From NCBI GenBank assembly GCA_013407085.1, contig JACCGJ010000238.1, positions 1 through 64,000 on the forward strand: a stretch of 64,000 nucleotides of DNA, written 5' to 3'. The notes under the pieces are model-generated. The model saw nothing but the letters and a program-made list of their open reading frames with translations. It was not told the origin of the DNA and made no database searches. This DNA comes from Atriophallophorus winterbourni. Lineage: Eukaryota; Platyhelminthes; Trematoda; Plagiorchiida; Microphallidae. The translations under genes and the position numbers were made by a program. Positions 23,480 through 34,700 of this stretch are shown here, piece by piece (position 1 is the first letter of the stretch; every line of letters begins with the position of its first letter).

Positions 23480-24560
23480 ATGGTTATGACTAGAAAATCT
23501 GCAAGAGTAGATAATACATCACCTACTGTCACGAAGATGCAAGGGAATCGGTGCCCTGCTGCTCGCTCGGGGGACTCTTGTCTTGTATGCGCTAAACAGG
23601 TTGCTGATAATGCAAAAGCAGTACAATGTGAAATATGTCTCAAATGGATGCATATTCGATGCGGAGGAATGAATCCAGAGACGTATTAGTGGCTTCAGAT
23701 TATATCATGCTATGTTATTCGGACTGTATGTAAGATATGCCTTCCACCATCAAGTGTGGAGCACGGAAGTAGTCAGAATAAAGTCGTAGCTGCAACTACT
23801 AAAGCCGCTAAAGTGCTTGTTGGAGGTGACATAAACATTGACCCAACCTCAGCTGAAGATAGACACCACCTATCTGTGGAGAAAACTTGCATGCCATTCG
23901 CTTCCTCGACTATAAGCCGTTTATAAAATGGTATTAGTATCGAGGATCCATTGAACGTGCAGGAACTGGACGATTGCTCGCCTTCAACACCGTTTGCTCA
24001 ACAGTCAGGAAGAAATAAGACTTATGCAGATGTGACGTCGAAGGGTCTACACAGTGATCCGGGCTATGAAATATTGTTACGGCGATTGAGCGAAATAGAG
24101 GCTTAGCTAAATGAAGTGGAAAAAGTACATACTTCTGATAATGCTTTTAGATCCTCGGTCTCAAAGAAGCCACTTCTGGATTCTCGGAAGAAATGCCTTA
24201 TTATGGTAAATGTTCCTGAGCAAACCGGGGACATTGCTAAAATAAGCTTACAGCAAGAGCGAACATTCCTACAATCAACTTTTCCAAAGCTTTTTGATCA
24301 AGGAGAGGAAAGAGTTTCCATCAGTTCTGCATTCCGACTTGGCCGGAAGAAAGAGGATGATAAACCGCGGACGCTGAAAATTGTTTTAGCTTCAGATGAG
24401 CAAGTCTAGATGGTACTTAGACGCGCTCATCGTCTTAAGGATGAGCCATTCAAGATACTATGCGACCTATCTCCTGAAGATAGAATCAAAATGAAAACAG
24501 CTACCTAAGAATTGCGAGCACGCAGGGAACCTGGCGAGGTTGATCTCCATATTGTGGATT
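23480..24560 (+). pseudogene. LINE ORF1 with PHD-like zinc finger
   Basis: The first 69 codons carry CLVCAKQVADNAKAVQCEIC then LKWMHIRCGG, a Cys4-His-Cys arrangement typical of the PHD finger in CR1 ORF1. After stops, a second domain at 24180-24560 reads CLIMVNVPE, SAFRLGRKKEDDKPR and LRRAHRLKDEPF, resembling the ORF1 RNA-binding/CTD fold. Product would be the RNA-packaging protein of the LINE RNP. Broken by at least four stops. Confidence 0.7.
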
Positions 24561-24589
24561 TTCGGGTAGTGATGAGGAGGCCGCACATT

Positions 24590-25639
24590 CGTTGGAAGCC
24601 GCTGTCAATTCAACCCCAGTTAATCATTCTGTGAAGAGATTTCGAGTATTGCTTTTCAATGCGAGGAATCTGCGCAATAAACTTGACGAGGTTAGTGAAA
24701 TTGCCTGTCGGCGACAGCCAGATATCATTGCTGTTACGGAATCGTGGTTAACAATGGATATATCTGATATTGAGTGCGCGCTACCACACTATACGCTTTT
24801 TAGAAGTGACAGAATAGCTTCGAGATCTGCCGGTGGCGTTGCCGTATACTCTAAAGAGCACCTGATTGTGAAAGTATTGGAAAGGATCCAACATGATGCT
24901 AAAAAAGGCCGAAAGCCTCTGGTGTGAGGTGAAGTCTAGCTCTGGAGCTGCATCAATTGGGGTCATTTACCGCACACCTGGCGCTTACGTTCCTGTGTTA
25001 TGTGATCAAATCCAACGGTATGGTATCACTGGTGACTGTATCGTTCTTGCAGACCTGAATGCTCCTGATATAAACTGGGCTGATTTAGTTTCGAGGGGTG
25101 AACCGTTCCAACGAGAATTCCTAGATACGATTCTGGAGCTGAATTTGGTGCAGTATGTAAACGATCCTACGAGGATATGCGTCGGGCAAGTTCCTTCGAT
25201 ATTGGATATGGTGGTCACGCCTAGATTCTCTGATGTTACGAATCTGTCTATTGAGACCTCCATTAGCTGCAGCGATCACTTTTCTTTATGGTTCGTTTGG
25301 AATCGGGGTTTTCAACCGAGAATACGTACGCATGCCCGGAGAAACTACTGGAAATTAGACACAACGAGTCTAATCACGTCTGCAAACTCGATGGACTGGT
25401 CACTCCATCTATCTACGAATGTTGATATCTGTTGGTTGGACTTTTTGTGTAAAATAAGATCGCTTGAAAATCATGCCCCATGGATGAATGGAAGATCCCC
25501 CGCTAAGGGACCGCCGTGGTTTGATGACGTTATCCATAAAAACATGAAGGTAAGAAAGCGGTTATGGCGGAAGTTTTGTTCTAGTGGATGCACCAATGAC
25601 TATATAACCTACAAAGTTATCCGCAACAAGTGCACCTAA
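24590..25639 (+). pseudogene. LINE ORF2 endonuclease domain
   Basis: AP-type endonuclease: VLLFNARNLRNKLDEV, DIIAVTESWL, LFRSDR, then after a frameshift near 24895 GVIYRTPGAY, IVLADLNAPDINWADL and SISCSDHFSLWFVW. The usual GDFN block reads ADLN, so the catalytic Asp is kept but the Gly and Phe are not. It nicks target DNA for target-primed reverse transcription. Inactive because of the frameshift. Confidence 0.8.
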
Positions 25640-25664
25640 CTCAAAAGAGAAAAAAGGCAGAACT

Positions 25665-27332
25665 ATGAAACTCGCTTGGTGCACGAAGCCAACTCGATGC
25701 CGAAACGCCGCTCAGTACGATTCGGTTTACACAGAGGAGACGTTTCCCATTCCTCTGCTTCATGAGAGCAACGCCGAAATGCCGGATATCTCGATCTCGC
25801 CAGAGATGGTGCAGTATTTACTAGAACGAATCGATGTACACTCAGCACCTGGCCCGGACGATATACACATGATGCTTTTAAAGGTATTGTCGAGTATCAT
25901 ACATAAACCACTGACGCTAATCTTCAATTTATCCCTGAGGTATGGTAGGTTACTTGAAGTTTGGAAGTACGGCATTGTCAAACCAATGTATAAGGGCGGT
26001 GAAACCAGTGATCCGGCTAACTATCGACCGGTTACCCTCACTTCGGTAGTTGTGAAGACTCTGGAACGACTGCTGAAGAAACAGATTGAAGATTTTCTCC
26101 TTACAACCAGTCAGTTAACATCTGCTCAACATGGTTTTACGCCAAGACGATCATGCTCATTCAATCTCATCACTGCTCGCGAGCACTGGTGTGCTGAACT
26201 TGATATGGGTCACCCGGTAGTCACTGCCTTCATTGACTTCAGTAAGGCTTTTGACCGTGTTCCATTTCAACGTCTATTGCTCAAGCTCCGTGCTCGTGGT
26301 GTAATGAGACCTGTTCTAACTTGCATAGAAGACTTCCTTGTTGACCGTTACACACAGGTCGAGGTTAACGGAGTCAAATCGCAGGTTACACGTCCAACTT
26401 CCGGTGTTCCGCAAGGATCTGTTCTCGGCCCGTTACTTTTTAAAGTATATGTTAATGACCTCCCCGACTCATTAAATACGAATTGTCTACTTTTCGCGGA
26501 TGATCTGAAAGTTTGGGGTACAGTAAGCTCTTCTGCTGATAATACCATTTTTCAGAACGAATTGAACAAATTGCTTGATTGGACGGTAAAATGGCAGCTT
26601 CCTGTAAACCGACAGAAATGCGCTGTAATGCTTTTGGGGCCAAGCACGCCTGAAGGTGCGTACTTCCTCGGGGATCATCAACTGAAGTGGGTTGATACTG
26701 AACATGACCTGGGTACAATTGTGACCCGGACGCTTAAATCGAAGGAGGATACGAACAGAAAAGCTGCTGCTGCAAATCGCGCATGGTGGGCTATTAGTCG
26801 GTCGTTTTCGGTGATTACTTCACAAATGTTTCGCATTCTTTATTCCACATGCGTGAGACCGGTTTTGGAATCTGGTTTGCCAGCCACCTATCCTCAAACT
26901 AAGGGAGAACGTGACCAGTTGGAAAAATTGCAAAGGTGGGCGACGAAACGAGTACATGGATTGAAATAAATTCCTTATGTGGAGAGGGTACAACTCCTCA
27001 GCCTCATGTCGCTCAGTATTCGGCGTGTGCGCTACGACCTGCTGCTAACTCCTCGCATATTACTGGGAGATTATGGTGACGAGCTGCGCGAGATTTTCCC
27101 TCTCGTGATGGACTCAAGAACCCGTGGCCATGCTCTAAAGCTTCAAAAGCGAAGGACACTACGCCTATCACATGGATTTACGCTCTCAACAAGAATAGTT
27201 AACTTGTGGAATGCGCTCCTGGAAGAGGTTATCTCAGCGAGCTCTGAAAACCAATTCAAGCAACTTTTGGATAAGGTGTTGCCTGTAATCACGGCGAAGC
27301 TGAACAACACTGGACAACATTTCTTCAACTGA
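25665..27332 (+). pseudogene. LINE ORF2 reverse transcriptase and C-terminus
   Basis: An open frame of 434 codons holds the RT: GPDDIHMMLLKVL, YKGGETSDPANYRPVTL, FIDFSKAFDRVPF (motif A), TSGVPQGSVLGPLLF (motif B), LLFADDLKVWG (motif C) and WQLPVNRQKC. A TAA after VHGLK interrupts it. The frame then continues to 27332 with RSRGHALK-like repeats and STRIVNLWNALLEEV. All catalytic aspartates are present, and one stop separates RT from thumb. Confidence 0.85.
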
Positions 27333-27418
27333 GGTTCTCCTGGACTATGTTGCTGATATAAACAGATGCGGCTTACAAGGGCTTGACCCCCTGTCGTCTA
27401 TCAAGAAGAAGAAGAAGT

Positions 27419-28625
27419 CCGAGTTCGAAATTGTATTAACCGCCAAAAAGTATATTGTACAATCATTGTTACAGATGAAATATACATGGCCAAAAAGCGA
27501 ATTACTATACAGGGCGAAAAATTGTTTGTACAAAATACGAAGTTACAGAGTGGAAGCAGTTCACTACACTGATACTGATACCGTGATGGTGCAGAGAACC
27601 CGGTTTTAGTTTTTCGCGAGAACAGGTATAGAGAAGGTGATGTTAACAATAAATGTCTATGAACTGTTGCTATACAATAGAGGAGCACATTTCTCGACAT
27701 TTGATAAAACAATATAGCCTTCAATATTTTTCCATTGTTTGTCTCGGCAGAATGTTTGATTCTTGTAACCTTGAAAACGGCAAACCTTTGAAACCAATCG
27801 TTACGACTCATTTTTCACGCGTTGATCGTGCTGATTGTAACATAATATGATCTTACATTTCGTACTATAAAATGTGAACGTATTTAATTTGTGAAATATT
27901 GATGCTAACAAAAAGTCAATTAAGTGAGGCATCAATTTTATTTTATTATCAAAAATTAGCATTACCACTGCCCGTTCTCCACGAACAATTCGACATTATT
28001 TTTGGATCATAGTTCAGTGCGATATTTTAACATAGTAGAAAATCTTTGAATAAGTTTTGTGTTACAATTTTATTTCTCAACAATCATTTATTTTAAACAA
28101 ATCGATTTGATCTGTCGAATTTATTCTGTGCATAATAACAACATTGTACCTAACAATTGTTAGGTACAGTAAAACAATGTTGTAACATTGCAGCTAGTAA
28201 TCCCGGATATTTTTATTCATACAAATTAGCGATCCCTGTGCAAACACTTAATTTATTTTTTTAAAGAAAGCATTGACATTCATTTCTATAACGCATTGCA
28301 CAATTTTTAATCATAAATTTGTTATTATGATCTCTGTGGTACTGCACCTTTTTTTCTCTCTTCACAGCGGTTACTTCCCAATCAATATGAATTACCTTTT
28401 TCCTCTCTGGACTGTGGACATTTTTCCCGACTTAATGTGTTAATTATCCTGTGGTTATTCTATTAAGGTTGTAGCTTTTATTTCAACAATACACTATTGA
28501 CTATTGACTATTTTACATTTTGTTCTTGAACGTTTTATATACACATTTATAATTTCGATTTGTCTACGAAATAAACATGAGAGGTTAATAAAATTTTCTG
28601 TCGGTGAAACCCAACTATAATTGCT
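27419..28625. other. No gene seen
   Basis: AT-rich sequence without recognisable domains. It contains the palindrome annotated at 28137-28183. Confidence 0.35.
28137..28183. repeat. Perfect 22-base palindrome with outer arms
   Basis: Bases 28146-28167 form a perfect palindrome (GTACCTAACAA and its complement), flanked by a second pair AACAACATTG / CAATGTTGT separated by a few unpaired bases. No surrounding transposase or gene. Could be the core of a small foldback element. Confidence 0.6.
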
Positions 28626-28629
28626 ATTA

Positions 28630-28930
28630 GGGAATACTGTTTTACAATTGATATATCTCATCTGAAGTGCGCGCTAACTCATTATATGCTTTTCAAAAGT
28701 GATAGTGTTGCTTCGACATCTGCCGGTCTCGTTGCTGGATACCCTAAAGAGCATCTCATTTCATAGGTATTTGGATAGAGTTAACACGATTGTGGTAATG
28801 CTGAAAGAATCTGGTGTAAGATGAAGTCCTGCTTTATGTCTGCCACAATTTAGGTCATTTACTGCTAACCCGGCGTTAACGTTACTGAGTTATGTTCTCA
28901 AATCAAACGGTATGGTATTATTGACGACCA
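28630..28930 (+). pseudogene. Old copy of the CR1-like LINE endonuclease
   Basis: About 290 bases align by eye with 24748-25030 of the CR1-like element (for example AAGTGCGCGCTA for GAGTGCGCGCTA, and ATCTGCCGGT with CTAAAGAGCA in the same order). All frames are broken. A clearly older relative of the 23440 element, 1.2 kb downstream of it. Confidence 0.65.
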
Positions 28931-31684
28931 TATCATCCATAGGGATATTATTTGCGAATGATGCTTTGTGAGGAGGCGCTTTGACCCCTCGCTTAAAAAT
29001 TACTGAAAAAATATCGAACACCAAATACAACGAGGCACAATAACCATAACTGTAGAGATACCTGCACAATTCTTGGAAAAAAACATATCGCATGAGACTA
29101 GGGCGTGCTTATATTTAATATAGACCGCATAGACTGCTTCACTCCATAAGCCACTAAATACCATTCTTCTAATTATACACCACAACATCAATTCTATTGA
29201 TAAGGTAAAATCTGCGGAATACAAGCTTCCATGATTTTTGTAACATTAAACTAGGATGTTCCTACCTCTAATTTTACATGCTATTTTACATGATATGAAG
29301 CAATCTAACAGATTTTTGATGGAATTGATTATTATTTTTTAATTTACGCAACATTCGCTTCGCCTCATTAATTTTGGTTTCCACGCTTTCACGTATCTAC
29401 TAGAGAAGAAATTCAATTTACAGGAAAACCTATTCCGACTGCATCATCATAATCATGGACAGCCTCACCCTTAGGAACTACCTTATGCTTAACAGTCATT
29501 CAACCATGCCACTTCATGAAGATTTCTACAACAATAACGCGGTCATATATGAAGTAGATTCATATTGTTGAGGTTTCAGGCGAGTGTTTATAATGAGCTC
29601 TCGGTTGATACACAAAATCGCAGACTTCGCCACAACGCGAAAGAACGACGCACCGAATGGTCCGACGGCGGCGATCACAAAACTTGATAATTCGGTTTTC
29701 GTGAGGATTGCATTGAAACGGTTCAAATAACAACATATTCGAAAGCAAACATTTGGGAAATTTCAGCCGCTATCAAACCACATGCAATTCATTAAGTTTT
29801 GCTAAGCTTGTGCTGTGTGGTTAGTGCTCGAATCGTACCAGTTTTGACGAAATCGATTTACAAATCAGATGTCAGTTACAACCGAAAAAAATCATGTTTT
29901 AGGACAACTTCGAGGTAACTTGGGGTACCTATAAAGAAAAGACGTGTGTTTTGTTCTGTGCTATTTTTCGTTCTCTGGTATTCTAGGAAGACCGCGATAA
30001 GCATCCGCACTTTGACCTCAAGTGTGATTGAAGACGTTAACAATGTTCGTTAAACGCGAGGACGTAGTTAGTGTTCCTTCAAGAGTCCCGACGCCAGTGA
30101 TAACAACTGAAATAACGTGTAAACGTGATGCGGCCTAGGTTGACAGGTTTATCTACGTCGTTGCCAAAGTTACCATTACGGGTATGTTTGTTAGGTATAC
30201 GATAGTGTCAGTAACTGAAGTTTCTAAACTTTGAATTTTAATCCTAACATTTACAATTTGCGCTTGACAGTCAGCTGACGAAAAAGCGTTCGCGAAAGAT
30301 TCAACTTTCTTTGTGGCCCTTATCGTGGTTTCCTAGTAATTTATATAGTTAAAGAATTCTCTTAAGTGTTCTCACTTCATTATGGCAGATCTGCCATCTA
30401 TGAACCGCCAAAATAAATTTAACTAATTCCTTACTTTGTTAGGAGATACGTTTTTTAGATTGCTACGGTTATATGAAAAACATGTAAAAAAGATCTCGGT
30501 AAACGCATAGATAACACTATTGGTTTTACATATAATGTCATTATTTGCAAAATGTCTATGTTCAAGCAAATTATCACACCATTGATAATGTGCTGGACCC
30601 CTGAAGCTATACGATCCGAAAAACTTCCATTTGGTTTCACTCTCCTAGTTGTTCGTAACGCACTTGTCTTATCCTTTTTAGTAAACAATGCACTCTACCC
30701 AAAACCAAACATTTTTGCATCGTCTTCAATTGTTATCGTTTTTGTGTATGTTGTAAAATCATAGGCGTGCTTGATGAACGATGCCGTATTGCCAACTAAC
30801 AGTTTCAGCAAATAGGCCTAATATCTCGCTAAATCGTTTGCTGTTGATTTGGTCAAGGGATTGCCCTTTTTATGTCTTTTTGGAAAACAGTGAAATTTAG
30901 GAGTGTGAGTTGTTCCTGAATATAACCTATACACACAACTCTTTCCCTAACTCTGCTCAACACTATATAAGTATTTTGAAACTACTGACAGTTAATCAAA
31001 ACGTTTTTATTTACCATATAATTTTACTGGGCTTTCGAATCGGCAGTACATGAAATTAAGTTCTTCACCCATTTTGCGCTTTTTTACATACTAACGCCAT
31101 CCGTTAGCCGAATGTATAAATTTTTTCGTATCGACTGAAGAGAATTTTGGACGTGCAATTTTAAACAAATTACGAGATGCTGAAAATTAATGTAAAACGT
31201 TTGTCCCAAAAGGTTTGTTTACGTTATTCGCTAATATATTGGATCATATGTGTAAATTATCAGTCAAAATGAACGAAAAACATCGTTTAGTTGATAAATT
31301 GTAACTTGATGTCGGGACCTGTTCGTCAAATTTTTTAACGTTTTTCGTGAAATTATTGTAACTGCCTATCAAATCTGTCTAAATAGTTGCTCCTTTTCAG
31401 TTATTTCGTTAGATATTGAATAAACCTTAGCAATAACTATATTCGTGTTCAGATCTAATTGTTATTACCATGAATTCAAACGCATTCCACTCAAATATTT
31501 TTTGCCTCTGAAATAGTTTACAATAAAAAAAACGATGCAAAACTGGCCTTGCACTTTGACTAATTTGTGTTTGTTTTTGAACATACTATGCAAAACATTT
31601 TATCAATGTGGACGCAAAGCATGTCTTGGGTTCCCTAGAATAAAATTATTATCAATAATTTGTTCATGCTATAGCCAATCGTCT
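28931..31684. other. Upstream region of the helicase gene; no gene seen
   Basis: No conserved coding segment, RNA gene or known repeat is recognisable. The stretch just before the first proposed exon is T-rich and holds GTTCATGCTATAG about 10 bases before the proposed ATG at 31685, which could be a splice acceptor from a 5' UTR exon or for spliced-leader addition. Confidence 0.3.
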
Positions 31685-31753
31685 ATGGATTCGTGCCGAG
31701 ATTCGGATTTCAACGTTCACAATATATTTTCTGGGCCAGGTTGTGAGCACGAG
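31685..31753 (+). CDS. Helicase exon 1
   Basis: Encodes residues 1-23 from an ATG at 31685 and ends in GPGCEHE, matching the CTHE motif just before the helicase core of MTR4. The donor is GAG|GTAATT and the intron is only 36 bases (31754-31789). The ATG is the only plausible start close to the motif; an upstream coding exon cannot be excluded. Confidence 0.7.
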
Positions 31754-34700
31754 GTAATTCTCTTTTGTTTTGTGGCGTTATTCTCACAGGCTGTCACGGT
31801 TTCTGGACAGAAATTAGGCACTCTTATTCCAATTAGAAATCCGGTTCGGACCTATAAGTTTAAGCTGGATCCATTTCAAAAGCAGGCTATACTTTGCATC
31901 GAAAATGGCCAGTCAGTTATTGTATCCGCTCCTACGTCCGCAGGAAAAACTGCGATAGCCGAGTTCGTGCGTTTTTCCTAATCAATCTTTCCTCAGATAT
32001 GCGATTGCTCAAAGTCTACGCTACAATGAACGTGTATTCTACACTACTCCTATTAAGGCGTTGAGCAATCAAAAATTCCAGGAGTTTACCGCAGAATTTA
32101 AAAATGTTGGGCTGCTGACGGGCGATTCTACCGTCAACCACAATGCGCCGATTTTGATAATGACGACAGAGGTATTACGAGCAGTTCTTTATCGGTAAGT
32201 GATTTCCTTTTTGCTGGACACTCATTCACTCATCCGGCAGGTGGTTCCTAATGTTTTTGACGTAGTTGAATAGGAACCAATAGATTTAAAATTGTTCAAC
32301 AAATATTAAAATATTATTAATTGTTACAAAACTCGTGAGAATACGTTTAATCACACAAACAGAATTCGCCACAGAACTCAAACGAATTATAGCGAATTAA
32401 CGAATTATTATTATTATTATTTTCTGAAAATCCTAGTGTGTAGTCCATAGTGACGACGTTGATGCTTCACAGCACCTAAGAGCTTAAAATCGATAATACA
32501 GTGAGTAAACAAGGCATAAACTTGTAAGCCACCGTGAGATAAGGCTGACATGCACAAACCTTTCAATCACTTATACCCACACGAATAACGATGGGGTCAA
32601 ATACATGAGCTTGAACAAAAATTCTTATTTGCATGCATTTCAACCACGCACAGACACCCCACGACCGGATTCATGCCGTTTGTGCTCATCAGGTAGAAGC
32701 AGTATGATCATGACCGCATGTCTAGAAGCAGTGTAGAAACAGTAAACCTCTTGTAATTCTAAGCCATCTTTAGATATAGTTAGCACGACCAACCTGTTTA
32801 GTTACATGGGCCTAAACGCATGTAGTTTGGATTGCACCCATGGGCTTGAATCAAAATCCTCATTGGAATCATTTTAGTTACACAAAAACACGCGACGACC
32901 GGATTTGTACTTATTTTGTTCATCGGGTAGGGAAAGTATGATTAGGATCCGCATGTCTTGAAACAGCAGAGAAACGGTAGAAATTAAATCGTAAGAAGTC
33001 TATTGACAAACAACTCATAATTGCTCTCTTTCTTTCCATCATTTACCCTGGTTTACTTTGTGCGTTCGATTTAGCTCCCAGCTTGTTAGGTAACTGGAAC
33101 TTTTGAGTGAATCCCTGAAGCAACTGCTGCAAATTAATCGGAGTGGAAGATGTAGCGTCTGTTTCAGAAAGCGCATTTAACGTTCTTTGCGCATTCAGCA
33201 CACTACCGCTGAAATAATGCTATCTCATTATCCTGGTTGAAAAAGAAATGCCTTGTCGTAAACGGATGAATAACAGAAAAATTGTGAAACTCCAGTTGAT
33301 TTTTACGGAATTCATGACATAAACAGATTTCGCCGCGGAAGGATAATGAAGTTGAAAAATATACTCGATAATGTCTGAGTGATTTTAAAATCTATGCAAA
33401 TCCCGGGCCAAAACCACTGACCACATTCTACGGAGCAGAGTCAGAGTTTGGTTCAGATACAGGAAATAGGATCAAGAGAAATTTAAATGGAATAAATCAT
33501 GAGTTCACCGTTATCAACAGTGAATTTACGGGTGTGCATTGGTTTATTACTTCCTAAAAACTTCAAGAAGATGACAGGGAGCGTGAAATAGATGGAATAC
33601 CACTTAGTCATGTTCCTCGTCCTGACTACCACCCTAATCTAACAAAGCTCTTGCGTTAGATGCGAAAGCGGATCTAACCTATTCCACTCACATTTGTTTG
33701 CATTATGAAAACACGGTCGGTCTCAAACATGCACCATTCAATGACGAAAGATTAGATTGAATTCACTGCAGGCCTGGTTTTTCATTCTAGTCGTTCAGTG
33801 GATTAAATTTAACCATGACATTAAACGCTAATTCTCTTTCCACATATAATGACATAAATTCATCCAAACATCAACTTTTCGCATGTCGTGCTAGAAATTG
33901 TTCACTGTGTTTGTTTGTAACACACATTCTTTTCATGGTCAATCTGTAATTTGTACGTTGATTTTGTTTTTTCCTATCCGTTGCATTATCTAGTATAAGT
34001 TGCTTCGATAATGTTGGAAGCGTAGCTTAATATTTCAAGAAGGTAAAGAAATCATCGCGCCACGCTAGGTTGAACTCTCAGGATGGCATTCTCGCCAAAA
34101 GTTGGGCAAGATTTAAGCCTAAGGAACGTTCAGGGGCAAGCGAGTTTGTGAGATCATCACCAAATCAAACGGTAATCTCATTACTAATGAGTATCGCCAC
34201 GCCGGTCATAGATTTATTGTCTAAATAAGTCAGTATACTCCTGGGCCAAGTTGCATAAATCGAAACCCTTATACGAACGACAAACTATAACAGAAATCCT
34301 CATCTGGATGCGTTTACATCTCATTTTTATACACGTTTGCCCGAATTTTTCGCATGTGCACAATGAGAAATAGCGTTAAATGTTATTCGTACGTAAATAT
34401 ACACTAAACTTGATCTAACTGTCTCCACCTGATGACGGCAAACAGCCAGAAACCGGTAGTGGCGTGTAAGGGATGGGGATGTGAGCACCACAATACATTA
34501 GATACTTATATCATTAAATAATTATAATAAAATAATTTGCTTGAAGTATAGACTGATTACTGCTACTTATATTATATTGGAGCTTAAATTAAATTCGTTG
34601 TTAGTTCTTGTTACGTAGTTCACCTGAACACTGCTAAATTCTTCGTCCTTTAGCGAACCCGAAAGGATCCGTAACGTTCGTTGGGTCGTTTTTGACGAGG

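Larger units (their letters stand above)
23440..27418 (+). mobile_element. Near full-length CR1-like LINE with PHD-type ORF1
   Basis: ORF1 starts near 23480; an endonuclease plus RT ORF2 runs 24590-27330; a 3' UTR ends in an AAG microsatellite (27401-27417). Layout and motifs are those of CR1-group elements whose ORF1 begins with a PHD-like zinc finger. ORF1 has several stops, and ORF2 has a frameshift near 24895, a stop near 25638 and a stop at 26967. This is the best preserved CR1-like copy in the window, but it is not intact. Confidence 0.85.
32195..34653 (+). other. Helicase intron 3 with hammerhead-family retroposons
   Basis: A 2.46 kb intron. It holds minus-strand retroposon fragments at 32495-32945 and a plus-strand one at 34245-34510. 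The rest (32946-34244) shows no feature I can name. Confidence 0.7.

Noticed and set aside
31535..31684. Upstream extension of the first helicase frame
   Set aside because: The frame is open but has no family similarity; the ATG at 31685 and the CEHE motif fit a start or an upstream splice acceptor better.
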